Of a stretch of DNA of 64,000 nt, positions 46,610 through 58,790 are shown piece after piece. The position numbers were made by a program, and so were the translations under genes. How positions within the stretch are numbered: position 1 is the first letter of the stretch; the number at the start of each line of letters is the position of its first letter. Below the pieces are notes generated by a model that made no database searches, was not told where the DNA came from, and saw only the letters and a program-made list of their open reading frames with translations. Origin of the DNA: Zea mays (Eukaryota; Streptophyta; Magnoliopsida; Poales; Poaceae); NCBI RefSeq assembly GCF_902167145.1, contig NC_050099.1:59910942-59974941 (forward strand), in the 5' to 3' direction.

Positions 46610-49600
46610 TCACCCAGAAATACGCCTGTCTCTCGGACACCACCCAAACGCCCGGCCAAACGCTTCACTTGCTATCTTTCGGATTAGCTTGCTTCCTTGG
46701 ACCACCATTTTTTGCTCCCTCTTTCTCTGTCGAATAGCCCAGGAATCCAACCAGAAGCAGCAAAGAAAAATGATGTTAGAAGGATGAAGCATAATTTTAT
46801 TACCAAAGCACCAATCATTTCTAGTGCGCCAAATTGCCCAGAACACCGCTCCACAGCCAAACAAAATCAGATTAGCAATCTTGTCTTTTGGTTTACTTAA
46901 CCAATTATCACAGAGGTTGTTAATACTTTTCGGAATCTCCACCAAGTTCAAAGCCACTTGGATCACTCTCCACATATATCTCGCAATGGGACAGTGAAAA
47001 AATAAATGATCAATAGACTCATCAACACCACAGAAACAACACTCTTGAGAACCTTTCCAGTTCCTTTTCTTCAAATTATCTTTAGTAAGAATTTTATTTC
47101 TCACAACCAACCAGATAAAAATCTTGATTTTCTGTGGCAACTTGGATTTCCACAAGAACTTGTAAGGAACAGAAACTTGATCCATCACTTTCTTTTTATA
47201 TAAAGAGTTCACAGAAAAACCTTTTCTTCCAAGACCCCACACAATTCTGTCATCTTGATCAAACAAGGAAACATGATTACAGTAAATCATCAAATCATCC
47301 AATAACACCCTCAGATTACCAATAATCCTTCTTCTAAACGAGAGAGCCACAAAATTGGATACCAAGACCTTATTAACAGAAATGTCTTTGTCATAAGCCA
47401 AGTCAAATAAGGCAGGAAACTGGACAGCCAGGGGCAGATTTCCTATCCAGTTACTCTTCCAAAAGCTAGTATTCAAACCATTTCCCACCAAGGTTTTACA
47501 ATATTTGTAAAAGATATCACGCAGACTCAAAATCTTCTTCCAAAAATGAGAATCTCCTTGTTTTTGCTTGACCGAAATAAGGGGCTTTCCCTTAATGTAC
47601 TTACTTGCAATAATTTTTTGCCATAAACCATTTGAATTTTCAATATTCCAAAGCCATTTAGTTAGTAAGGAATCATTCATAAATTCAAGGTTCAAAACTC
47701 CTAAACCTCCCTGATTTTTGGGAGAACACACAGACACCCAATCAACCAAATGAATTTTTTTGACTGGTGCCCCCCTTGCCATAAAAGATGTCTCCTTAAA
47801 ATATCCACTTTTCTAATAACCGATTTAGGAATAGGGTAAATTGAAAGCATATACAACGGAACATTGGATAGGCAGCTATTTAAAAGAGTCAGCCTACCAC
47901 CCAGACTCAAAAATCTACCCTGCCACCCAGCAAGCCTTTTTCCAATTTTTCAATCATGGGAACCCAGAGGCTTTTATTTATCTTCTTATTATCAATTGGC
48001 ACACCAAGATATTTCATAGGGAGACTACCAATAGGACAAGTGAATATATCAGCATACAAATAATCAATTTCCTTAGCTTTTCCAAAACAAAAAATTTCAC
48101 TTTTGTGGAAATTTATTTTCAAACCCGATATACTTTCAAACAAACACAAAATGAATTTAAGATTTCTGGCTCCTTCTAAACAATCTTGGATAAGGAAAAT
48201 AGTATCATCAGCATATTGGAGACAACTGCATCCATTTTGGATGATATGAGGAATAAGACCCTCAATCAAACCCTCATCTTGTGCTTTACGAATTATACAC
48301 GCCAAGCCATCAGCAACCAAATTAAACAAAAGGGGAGAGAAAGGATCCCTTGTCTTACCCCTTTATGCATAGTGAAGTATGGAGCCAACATATCATTAGT
48401 TTTTATGGCTACTTTGCCACCTCGCACGGTTCTCATCACCCAGTCACACCAAGTACTCCCAAAACCTTTTTCTCCATCATGACATAAAGAAAATGCCAAT
48501 TCACTTTGTCATAAGCTTTTTCAAAATCAATTTTAAGGACCACACCACTTTGTTTTTTCCTCTTAACCTCATGAAGCATTTCATTGAGCGAGATGACCCC
48601 GTCCATTATGTATCTGCCCTTAATAAAACCATAATGAGAGTCACTAATCACCTTTGTGATGCAACTCGCCAGCCTGCTATTCAGAACTTTGGTAATAATT
48701 TTAGAGCAAACATTCAAAAGACAGATAGGTCTGAAGTTCTTCATGTCAACCGCATTATCCACTTTTGGTAAGAGAGTTACCATCCCATAATTCAATCTTT
48801 CAATATCAAGATCTCCATCATAGAAGTCTTTGAATAAGTTCCAAATGTCCATGTGAATAAGCTCCCAAAAATTTTGAAAAAATTCAGCAGGAAAACCATC
48901 TGGACCAGGAGCACTATTATGTTTCATCTCAAACACCACTTTTTTAATTTTATTAATGCTAAAAGGAGCAGTTAAAAGTGATATGTCTGTGTCAAACAAC
49001 TGATTCATACTGAGATTAGAAACATTAATACTAGAGTGGACAGAAGGACCAAAAAGATCTTTATAATAAGAAGACGCAATCTTATTGATACTTTCAGAAT
49101 CATTCACAGAGGCACCATCATGGATCAAAAAAGGAATTTTAACACGTTGTTTCCGACCTTTCGCAATAAGATGAAAGAATTTAGTATTCTCATCCCCCTC
49201 ATTAATGAATTTCTCCCTTGCAGTTTGCTTTTTTTGCACCCTTCTTCTTCCATATTTTTTTTTCAAATTCCACTCCAACTCTAGCTTTTCAATTCTTTCA
49301 GCATCTGAAATGCCCAAAACTTCACATTTTTTATCTAAAATGTCAATTTTACTCAACAATTCTTTTTTCAGTTTTGAATACCTACCTTCCACATTTATGT
49401 TCCAACCTTTCAACATTTTCTTGACACGTTTTATTTTTTCTTTCCAAATCTCAATATTTTTTTACCTTTGACAAGTAAAGACCAATTCTTTTCAACAGGA
49501 TTTTAAAAATCAGGTCTAAGCATCCAACATAACTCATATCTAAAATCTCTCACTAAAGGGGGAGCGAAATCAGTTTTGAGACATAAAGGCACATGATCAG

Positions 49601-50276
49601 AAAAAGATCTACTGAGACCAGAAACATTCACATTATTATAATGCAAATCCCACTCAGGGCTAACAAGAAATCTATCCAACTTCTCGTATGTAGGGGGATT
49701 TCTATTATTGGACCAGGTTTAAAGTCTACCACTAAGCTCCAGTTCAATCAGATCATGCACATCAATAATAGAATTAAATAAAGAACTCCACCTATTAGTG
49801 CCACCAGGTTTATTTTTATCCGACTCGTTTCTAAGAATGTTAAAGTCACCACCAATCAACATGGGGTGAGAGCACTTGGAACAGAAACCGGACAACTCAC
49901 TCAAAAATTTATGCTTCTGGTCATTTTGAGCAGCCCCATATACGTTTATGAAATTCCAAATAAAGCCTGATTCCTTGTGAATCACCAGAATACGAATCAT
50001 AAATTCCCCCAAGTCTTTTTCTCTCACATCAAAGATGTCAGCATCAAATTCAACAAGTAAGCCACCAGATCTCCCATTAGGGGGGGACCAAACCCAAGCA
50101 AAATTTCTATTGCCACCAATGAAATTCAACCAAGAGTCATCAAAGTTTTTTTTGTTGGTTTCTTGCAGACCAATAAAATCAATTCTCTCTTTCCTAATAA
50201 TATCTCTTAGGAAATCACTTTTCACATCTTTACCCAGGCCTTGACAGTTCCAAATTAAGCCTATCATTCTGAACAA
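46610..50276 (-). pseudogene. LINE ORF2: endonuclease, reverse transcriptase, zinc-finger tail (broken)
   Basis: An apurinic-type endonuclease domain starts at 50276 (MIGLIWNCQGLGKD; IDFIGLQETNK; LIGGDFNILRNESDK). A stop at 49719 and a further break follow. The reverse transcriptase begins at about 49000 (HNSAPGPDGFPAEFFQNFWE; KNFRPICLLNVCSKIITKVL; LKIDFEKAYDKVNW), with a frameshift near 48440 and another near 48340. The catalytic QYADDTIF box is intact at about 48200. The C-terminal zf-RVT region has WKSKLPQKIKIFIWLVVRNK and CCFCGVDESIDHLFFHCP (about 47100-46990). It ends at 46610. The enzyme would nick the target and copy the RNA in place; several frame breaks mean this copy cannot. Confidence 0.88.
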
Positions 50277-52199
50277 CTTTGGGTGAGCCCCTCATTCAGA
50301 CCTCTCCATTTAATAGGAATATTCCTATGTTTAGGAGATTTGTTGTCTCTTTTTTTCCTCACAGATTTTTTTCTGTGGTGAATTTTACGACCTTTTCTGA
50401 GCACCATCACATTTTCAAGATCAGTCAAGGCATTATCCTCTCCTTCATTATGGACACTATTATCCATATCAGAATCATGAATAGCTGCCTTGTTAGTATC
50501 AAAATTACATTTAACAGATTGCACAAAAAGATTCTTCCTAGAAGGCTCTAACGATTTTATCAGGTCTAAATTTTCCATAGCTTCATTAATAGAAGATCCT
50601 AATTGAACCCCTAGTTTGTGCGCAATATCCATAAGAACAGCATTATCAGTATTAAGAACAGAAAATGGATTATAAGACGTACCTTTGTTAATGAACGCGT
50701 CTTTAGCCATTGCTCTCGCTGTAGCCTTATCCGCAATCTTCATTTCGTCATTGGACTCCGTCCTGCTGCTTCTTCAGACGCCTTCTGCAAGCTCCCCTTC
50801 CGTGGACCCTCCTTTCTTAACTCCAGTTTCTTTGCCAGCATCTTCCGAATGAGTAGCACTTATACTCATTTTTCCTTTCTCTTGAGAAGAGGAAAGAATA
50901 AGTTCTTCATCTTTGATGAATTCTTCCAGATCTTGGGAATCCAACAGATCATCCTCACTTTCATTGTAATCATCTTCCTCATTACCCTGACTGTCTAGAT
51001 ATCCTTTGTCACCTTCAGAAATTTTCCCAGACTTCATACCTTCTGAATGTTCAGTCTGAAAACCAGCTTCATTACCATGCGCTAAGGGATCCTCCAAGGG
51101 AGTTTTTCCCTTGTCATCCATGCCAGTTTTTTTCACCACCACTTTTGGCCTTTTTAACAGATTTCTCCAGAGAAGGGTCACCAAAACCCTGTCTATCAAC
51201 CGAAGCCCTCTTGCCCAAATTTATGGAATCATCATTCCACCCTTCATCAATTATATTATCAATTTTAAAGTAGATGTCATACAGGAAAGGTTTGACACCT
51301 ACTTCAATGATAGGAGGAATCATGGAAACACTTTTGACATGAACTTTGAATCTCACAATATCTTTAGAGTCTAAGGACAAAATGTCCACTTCTTCTACAG
51401 CCCCAATTGTGGAGCCCAACTCACAAATAGCCTGGTAGTTCTGAAGTTCCTCAGGCACATTTTCAGCAACAATCCATACAGAGTGGAGTTTGGATTTTGG
51501 CTTAGCCTGTGAACTCCAAGAAGAAACAGAATTTTTTGCCCTAGATAGTTTCATTTTCAATTTAGGAAATTTGATCATTTCATCAAGTCTCTCTTGAGAA
51601 GGAAATTGCATCAGGAAACCAGAGTGACACTTGGTGGCTTTCCAAGTACGGCCACAGGGGAAATGAAATTCAAAATCCTTCTCAAGATCCTCAGCCAAAA
51701 TCAAGCCCTCAACCACTTTAACCAAACCAATGCAACTGCGCTTAGGTTTCTTTGACAGAGGTTTGGAAAAGTGAGACGAGTAAAACCCTAACCCATCCGC
51801 CGCCATCCCAACAATAGGCATAAAGGGCTTGTTTTGTTTGGGGAGAACGAACCTCGCTGTGTTGTGAGTTTCTTTGCGACAGATCTCACACCATAAAGAT
51901 TTGAAGCAGTCCCTAGCATGATGCCTATCCGTACCACATTTTTGGCAGAAAAAACAACGCACCAGTTCATTCTCTTTTTTCAAAATAGGGGGAGGGGGGG
52001 TTTTGAGAATACATGACTGACCGCCATCACCGGAAGAAGAGGTAAGGATGTCATCCTTGTTCTCGGGTTTTCCAGTACCCGGCTTCAGGCGACAGCTAAG
52101 ACTCTGATTCTTTCCCCAAGATTGCGAACCCTGAGGAGCAACTTTTGGACCCCATCGGTCCCAGTTAGGGTTACGATTCTTCGGATCCATCTGACGCAA
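50264..52199 (-). pseudogene. LINE ORF1: nucleic-acid-binding protein (broken)
   Basis: Starts at 52199 (MRQMDPKNRNPN; an alternative ATG lies at 52190). The first 360 codons are open and contain a cysteine-histidine cluster near residues 85-120 (CFFCQKCGTDRHHARDC; CEICRKETH). An RRM-like region without a clear motif follows (about 230-300: LHSVWIVAENVPEELQNYQA). A frame change near 51130 leads to an acidic stretch (QGNEEDDYNESEDDLLDSQD), and the frame changes again near 50760 before the basic tail (RKGRKIHHRKKSVRKKRD). It ends at 50264, overlapping the start of ORF2 by 13 bases, as usual in plant L1-type elements. Confidence 0.78.
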
Positions 52200-52612
52200 A
52201 GCAGAAGAGCGACTCGGGAGGGGCCACTCCTCGTCAACTTCAGGCGGACGAAATGGAGAAGAAAACCAACCACTGTTGAAGCTAGAACGCGTCGAGATCG
52301 GGAGAGACCAGAGTCGAGAGAGACACGACGCGAAATGGGGAAACGAATGAGAACCAACAAAGTCGGGCGGAAACCCTAGACGCTTACCAGGAGAAAACCC
52401 TCCTCCACGCGCCGACTCGACTCGCGCGTCGCACTGGGCCGCATCCGAGGGCTACTTCCCTGAAGAACGACCTGCGCGGGGGACAGCGAAGGAAGCGCCC
52501 CATGGACCACGGGCGCGGCGTCGCGGGCCGACGATGAACAGGAAGACGACGCTTCTTGAGCCAGACACCACCCTTTCTTTTTTTTCTCCTCATCCCTCTC
52601 TCCTCCTTCCTC

Positions 52613-52627
52613 GTGAACTTGCTATCT
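52613..52627. repeat. Target-site duplication of the LINE, right copy
   Basis: GTGAACTTGCTATCT, identical to 46283-46297. Confidence 0.9.
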
Positions 52628-53224
52628 AGTTGTTTAAAAATTATATAAAACACAAACAAAGTCAGAAAATTATGAAACTTGTGCACATGTCATGATATCT
52701 TATGTAGAGGATGTGATAAAAATTTGAGAATGTTTCAAGAAAGTTATGACGCACTATGTGTAGAAACCTAAGTGGACTACACATGAAATCAAAGAGTTTC
52801 AATGTAGACCGACTAGGATTCTTCACATAATGAGTGATAACTTTCTCGAAACGTTCTCAAATTTTTATCACAGTCTCTACATATGATATCATGACATGTG
52901 AACAAGTTTCATGATTTTTTGACTTTGTTTGTGTTTTATACAATTTTTAAACAACTGGATGGCACGTTCACGGTTATGTTTAGTGAGCATGGTGCTCGAA
53001 AATTCCGATCTATTTTTTAAATCGGTTGCAACTTGTGCTAAATAACATGAATATCATTCTGCATGGTTTTCCATTTTCGAGTGACTTGCAATTCAAATCC
53101 GAATTATCCGAGGAAATTCAATTAAATGAACAAAATCTAATAGTTATAGCAAACACTTTTATAATTGTGCCAAAGTGGAACATGTAAGTCTACATAGTGT
53201 AGGAATAAACCATAAAAAGTTTGG

Positions 53225-53581
53225 TTAGGAAAAAAAATAAAAATATACTTTGTCAAGTGTCCAAGATAGACTACTTTGCCGAGTGTTGGGTCTGAGACAC
53301 TCGGCAGGGTAGCTTCTTTGCGAGTGCCAAAGGCCAACGCTCGGCAAAGGTAACGGTCGTCAGCTATAGACGGCTGCTGACGACTCTTTACCGAGATTCG
53401 TTATTCACCGAGTGTTTGACACTCGACAAAAAGTGGTCTTTGTCGAGTGTCTTCCTGTGCCGAGCGTCATGCTCTCGGCAAACATGGTCGTTACCTATAG
53501 TAGTACTTTGCCGAGTGCAGCGCTCCATATTGCCGAGTGCCCGAAAAATAGCACTCGGCAAAGAGCCGGATTCCGGTATTG
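53225..53581. repeat. CACTA subterminal repeats and terminal repeat, right end
   Basis: About ten copies of TTTGCCGAGTGT / ACACTCGGCAAA-like words in both directions, ending at the mutated terminal repeat GCCGGATTCCGGTATTG. Confidence 0.75.
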
Positions 53582-54979
53582 AGCGATAAATATAAGTTTG
53601 TAATCACAAAAGAACGGTATAAAATAAATAAATGATCAAAGCATAATTAAGGTAAGGGACTGAATAAATTGGTCTGAGGGAGTATAAGAAAAACGTTTTG
53701 TTGTTCGATCCCGTGCTCCAGCTTCCCGATGGTACTGGCCCTGTCTCCTCCTCTATGAAGATTCATAAAATAAACCCTATAAAATTTTTCTAAAGAACAA
53801 AAAGTTTTATCAGTTTACAAAATATTTAACAATAATACAATGACTAACACGTATATTTTACCAACAAAAATGGTGACCAAAAGAAGCTAGACAATGGATA
53901 TAGACCACTCGCTATATGGCAATCTATACCACCAAACATCTTCAATGTGGCGTAAGATACCACAAATAGTATAGATCCCGTTTTTAATATCATTGCCAAA
54001 CTTAATTTAACTAGTATTTAGCTTGTGTTAACGCTACCACCTCGTGGAAGGGAGAGGTCAACAGCAGCGACAGCGACACGAGGGAATAGGTTGACGGTGG
54101 CAGCAACAGCGGTGTGGGTGAGGGAGCGGCGAGGACACCGGGGGAGACGGGGCTAGGGACGGCGGAGTTGTAGGAGAGGGGAGAGATAAGATGATCTAAA
54201 TAATAGGGTCCATTGTATTTGTGTGATCAATGGAGGGGTGATTATCCAACTATTTGGACCGTTGGTTTTGATGATGTGTTACAATTGAGTGCAATTTATT
54301 TGTTAGATTTAGTGGAGATTATAGGTGTGGGATGATTTGGTTGGATGAGTTTTACAAAGTTTAAACTAGTGGATCATATTGTGATATAAATTAAGATACC
54401 AAAAAAATTAGAGAATATGGAACAATTTAGTATAGCTCACATATGGAACAATTATATAAGTTGTTCCCTTTCCAAAGATAATCACTAGCGAACTGTCTAT
54501 AAGAACATCTCCAAGTGTCTTTCTAACTTTCACTTTCTAAATTATCAATTGGAGAGTCATTTGCATAAAAACTATTTTTTATATATTTTTAATCTTCGAC
54601 AGCCTTTCTGTATCTCGTTTGCATCCGAGAGAGTCGTTCACGCGAGAAACCTAGAATAGAAGATAACTATATTTAGATAGCCATTAGATAAGTTGTCGGT
54701 TAGTATTTTTATAAAAATCTCTATTTATATAATTATGAAGAATACAGAGAGCCTGAGTTTGCTCTAAAGATAGTTTAAGGCATTATGCTCAATGAAACTT
54801 GCTGGCTCCCCTCACACCAGAGAATTGGAGACCTCTATGGTTCCACTTCGCGTGGTCGTATGGCCTCCCAAGACTTTGAAAAGACCTCCATGCACTACGA
54901 AATCAACTCACGCCAGGGGGAATCCGATCCGGAAAGTTGCAAACTCTCCTCTCATTCACTCTCTTTGTTCTCTTTTCTC
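53582..54979. other. Intergenic DNA with a dispersed repeat
   Basis: 54015-54405 resembles 57960-58265 (shared words GTGTTAACGCTAC / GTGTTGACGCTACG, GATTTAGTGGA, TTGGTTGGATGAGTTTTACAAAG / TTGGTTAAGTGAATTTTGCAAAG with changes). 54505 onwards starts ACATCTCCAAGTGTC, a word common at small transposon ends. No gene is seen. Confidence 0.45.
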
Positions 54980-54982
54980 TTA

Positions 54983-55323
54983 CGGGACGTTTGGATCATT
55001 ATATTTAACAGGATGTGAAATTCACTTAATAAAATAACCTATTTATTTTGGAATTTCACATTTCCACCACTTTCCAAAGTTCTGATATAAACTTATCTCA
55101 AATTTATGGGGTGAGGATGAGAAATGATTTTATATATTACTAGAATTTGTTTCTACTTTGTAATTCAATCTATATAGTAAAAATATAGCACATAAATATC
55201 TCCGACATCTTGCTAATAATAGTATATTGATATATTTTGCATAAAACTGAATTAGTTTAATTGTTATATGCCTAAATTATTATTATTAGAATATAATTCA
55301 ATTTCAATGATCTAAACGGGACG
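54983..55323. mobile_element. Tourist-like MITE
   Basis: CGGGACGTTTGGATCATT at the left and AATGATCTAAACGGGACG at the right are imperfect inverted repeats, flanked by TTA on both sides (54980-54982, 55324-55326). 341 bp, AT-rich interior. Confidence 0.6.
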
Positions 55324-55326
55324 TTA

Positions 55327-56300
55327 ATTTATTTACAGTCCGAAAACACCACAGCTTGACAAGGAGTTTCGCAAATTGAGTCACCTATAGATACACGGTT
55401 GAATTTTTTTCTTTCAAAAAGTTGTAAAATAGTGCGTGCAAAGCCATACTAATAACTGTTGTTGACATAGTCCTTGGGTGGTTGGAATCCTTGTTGATGC
55501 TCCCACCCAAAATTGGCAGTCTGCCATTCCAAGGATTCTATTTTGGCAGTTTGTATACCTTGTCCACGTAAAGCCTCTTGGTATGTTATTATAATGAATT
55601 ATTGTATTAGGTCATGTACAACCTAGATATGTATTACTATGCTACGGTTCTCCAAACGCTACATACATCTAAGAAACTCATTTATACAACTTAATATATT
55701 TAAGTCTTGTATCTTATTCACTAAAATCCCTCAAGCCACACAGGCCACAACCCATTTAGACCTTGCAGGAATATTGAAGTGGACCCCTCTAATCTCTTTC
55801 AATCCATATTTAACCGAACAAGACTTTATTTGGTTTGTATGGGTGGAACAGTACCTTAGATTTAGAAAAAAAGTGGTAGAGATGTTCACCAGAAGGAAAT
55901 GGTGGATTGTGCTTTGATATCTTCAATTCCCATAGTACTTTAGAAGCTAATAATCACGTTACTATCCTTTTCATGCTCGCGGTCGATCGATGCCCATGTT
56001 AGTCTCGCTCATATGTTTTAAATTCTTGCGACCTCTAGGTGCGGTCACAATCTTGAATTCGTCGCCAAGCAATGTCCAATGCAACGGCAACATATTAATT
56101 GCGGATTAGTGCTTCTAATTAAAGTTGACGTGTATATGGCATTCGATGCCAAAGCATGCAGCCATGCCCTAATTAGGATGAGCATGTGCTGGTCCAAATC
56201 CCAACTGTCGATTATTTGTCACATGCATGTTTAATGCTGATTTGGAGATTTTTAGACTGAAGTCCGCGCCTGAATTAGTGTATTTAACAGAGTACGACTC
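55327..56300. other. Low-copy intergenic DNA, nothing recognised
   Basis: AT-rich; short frames only. Confidence 0.4.
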
Positions 56301-57788
56301 TATTTAACAACAACAAGTTTTATAGGGGCCTGTGGAATACGACTCCACAAGGGGCACGTTTAAGAATCGTTGGCAGAGGCATATTTTGCTCTTTCGTTTG
56401 ATGCATGAAGCTAACTACCGGTCCGGCCGGTGTTGTGTATCCCAATCAATCTGGATTTCAACAATTAATCACCGTTCTTTTAGACCTGCTGCACATCAGT
56501 CGATCTGGATGTGGAAATCGATCCTGAACGTGGCGGGGCACATGTGCAAGTACAGGTAGAAAAATAGGGACGTTGGCAATATCCGCGCGCGGAGGAGAAC
56601 GAAAGGGGCCGGCCCCCGGCCATGGCCAATGCGCGTCGTGAATGAAATGAACGAACCGTGTGACAATGCCGCCCGAGAGCCAATCTACCACAAGGATACA
56701 AACTAATCTTTGTACATGTCCCCCCATATATCCTCCGCGGCCATGTGCGGCGAATTCGCTCCGGCCGGCCGGCCGCGCTCTGCCGGCCGGCTGGTCCCGT
56801 TCTCGACAAATTGACCTGTCGAGACCGACGTACGTCGTTCAGTCCCGTCGGCCACTCCGTCGACGGAATCGTCTGCTGGTGTCTTCGTCACTCAACCCCT
56901 CCTGGATTTCACAGAGGGGAAGAAGAAGAAATCTTTTCTCTCGGCGGGCCACGCGCGCTGGCCTGTCGGCAACCACAGGAGTACGCAGCAACGCTTGCAT
57001 TGGTCGTCGTCGTCGTCAATCTTGTCTCTGCTGCATGCCGATACGTGCCATTCAGATGAGATGCACTGGCTGGCTTGCTGGAAGGGGAGGCCAAACGCGT
57101 GCTCTGAATCGAACCTTCCACACCCGCCTGCGCGCGTCTGACGCGACGATCAACCTACCACAGCGCGCGCGCGCATGGGATTCACGTCTCGCAGGAGACA
57201 TTCCCATCAGTGAGAAAGCTGGGAAGATCAGAGGTCGGGTCTCTCGTTGTCTTCGCCGATCGATCGACCGGATCGATCAGGCGCCGGCGTCAGATGCACG
57301 TGTCGCGCGATGGGAGCTCGACCTATATAGCGTGGTCGGCCCCGCGCGGTGGTGTGGCCTGCCTGAGAGCGCCAAGGTCAGGTGCACCTCTCCTCGGCAC
57401 CATCAGGCGCGCAAGCAACAGCCGTCCTACTCCGATCCTACCAAAACCTCGCTCTCCAACAAAGCTGGCATCTTGCGTTCCGTCTCATCGACCGCCCCAA
57501 GCGTCTCCTTTGCATTGATTAGTTTCTTATTGCGCCATCATTGGGTTCTCATCGCCTTTTTTTTTTCTTTTTTCTTCTCTCCTCCACCTCCTCCTCGCGA
57601 CGTTGTTTTCGACCGCGGATTTGGTTCCGGCAAGCACAAACATGCTCCAGATACTGTGTGGTACAGTCGGAAAGGGAAACTGTTGCCGAGGATGCATGAA
57701 CCTAGCCCGCTTGCTTAGCCATCGTGTGCATGATCCTGTGCCTCTGCTCGTTGTAACCAACAAGCTACAACTATCTCTCTATATACAC
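56301..57788. other. GC-rich low-copy segment of unknown nature
   Basis: Rich in CpG and in words such as CCGGCCGG and GCGCGCGCGC, followed by a pyrimidine tract at 57555-57595. An open frame of 352 codons (56660-57718, +) crosses it, but its composition (mostly R, S, P) and lack of any motif argue for chance. It could be an old gene 5' region or a gene fragment. Confidence 0.3.
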
Positions 57789-57943
57789 AGGAGCGGATCT
57801 AGACAAAATAACTATTGGTGTCATCTCCATTAAGTTATAATATCATCAATTCATTTAAGTGCTAACAAATATACATTTTAATGGAGATTACTAAAATCTA
57901 TTGGTGTCACATGACACCATAAAAATGGCCTGGATCCGCCCTT
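57789..57943. mobile_element. Small Mutator-like MITE (155 bp)
   Basis: The ends AGGAGCGGATCTAGAC and CCTGGATCCGCCCTT are inverted repeats around GGCGGATCCAGG. The 9 bases TATATACAC flank both sides (57780-57788 and 57944-57952). A 9-bp duplication points to the Mutator superfamily; an hAT origin (8 bp) is the alternative. Confidence 0.7.
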
Positions 57944-57952
57944 TATATACAC

Positions 57953-58434
57953 TAGCACGTAGCTCGTGTTGACGCTACGATCCTAAGAATTATGTGACAG
58001 CAACTCTAGTCAAGTGAGGAGAAGGGGTGGCAGTGTCAGGGTGAAGGCTGAGGAGCGATAAGAAATGATGTAAATAATATAATATATTAGATTCGAGCGA
58101 GTAAAAGAGAGGGAGATACCAATCGATCTAAATCGTTGATTTTGATGTTATGTTAAGTCTGGATGCAATTTGTTTGGTGGTGGATTTAGTGGATGTTATG
58201 GGTGTAGAGGTAATTTGGTTAAGTGAATTTTGCAAAGTTGAAACTCATAGATTATATAGTGGTATAGATACACACGCGCGAGGCGGTGCTATTCATCACT
58301 CTAGACTAGAGCTCCACCATATGAACCAGCCACATGCTTAATTAGGATCGAACCCCCTCCCTCACCCTCATCTGCCCCCGTTAATCCCGCTCACCAGTTC
58401 TCACCTCCTGTTGATGAATAACTCCCCCAGCATA
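57953..58434. other. Intergenic DNA, partner of the 54.0-54.4 kb repeat
   Basis: See 53582-54979. No gene seen. Confidence 0.4.
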
Positions 58435-58790
58435 TACTACAGAAGTGTGCTTCATTTTTTACGGACAGACGCCAAAAATAAGTCATTTGCTATAGAATAA
58501 AACTATTTTCAATGGTAAATGGATTATTTTTTGTGACAGCTGACTGCCATAGATCCTTGGTCAAAAATAAACCTTAATTTTCGGCGGACACAGAGGTGTC
58601 GCTAAAATTTTCTTACTTTCGATGGCCATGACCTTACGGCCGAAAATAAAGGATTTAATATTTGGCGACTGCTGCCCTAACCATCGAAAATTATATTGGT
58701 CAATTTTTGTCGATAGACCTAGCCACCGAAATTATGTCTTATTTTCGACGGCCCTTAACTGACCACTGAAAATAAGCTTTTCTAGGGTAA
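58435..58790. repeat. End of a second CACTA family with subterminal repeats
   Basis: Begins TACTACAGAAGTGTGC (a mutated CACTAC start) and contains repeated words of the type ATTTTCGACGGCC / GGCCGAAAATAA, about ten in both directions. This differs from the TTTGCCGAGTGT type at 33.7 and 53.4 kb. Confidence 0.6.

Larger units (their letters stand above)
46298..52612 (-). mobile_element. LINE (L1-type) retrotransposon, full length
   Basis: A minus-strand non-LTR element of about 6.3 kb with identical 15-bp flanking duplications. The 3' end carries a short A run (T run on plus, 46297-46303). It holds ORF1 (52199-50264) and ORF2 (50276-46610), then about 310 bp of 3' untranslated DNA with a small hairpin GGGGCGAAGCCCC (46311-46323). 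The 5' end (about 52200-52612) is GC-rich untranslated DNA. It is inserted in one arm of the CACTA foldback. Confidence 0.9.
45964..53265. repeat. Large inverted repeat (foldback) at the CACTA 5' end, split by a LINE
   Basis: The left arm is 45964-46297 continued at 52628-52770, and the right arm is 52815-53265. The arms are about 450-475 bp long and highly alike, with a loop of only about 44 bp (52771-52814). Examples: GAGCACCATGCTCACTAAAC against GTTTAGTGAGCATGGTGCTC, and TCAAGAAAGTTATGAC against GTGATAACTTTCTCGA. The LINE interrupts the left arm. Confidence 0.8.
33670..53581 (-). mobile_element. CACTA (En/Spm-type) transposon, carrying two insertions
   Basis: The right end reads, on the minus strand, CAATACCGGAATCCGGCTCT, a mutated form of CACTACCGGAATCCGGCTCT, and subterminal TTTGCCGAGTGT-type repeats lie at 53225-53580 and 45900-46000. 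The left end is best placed at CACTAGAACCGAGTG (33670), with similar subterminal repeats to about 33740. The ends do not match base for base and the flanking triplets (ATG, AGC) differ, so the left limit may be eroded. Total length is 19.9 kb, of which about 6.3 kb is element F and 6.3 kb is a LINE. Two transposon genes read on the minus strand; both are broken. Confidence 0.75.

Noticed and set aside
33670..53581. Possibly two separate CACTA fragments instead of one element
   Set aside because: The same subterminal word at both ends and a gene order that continues across both insertions favour one element, although the terminal repeats do not match exactly.
56660..57718. Open frame of 352 codons on the plus strand
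   Set aside because: Biased R/S/P composition from GC-rich DNA, overlapping equally long frames on both strands, no domain or conserved block.
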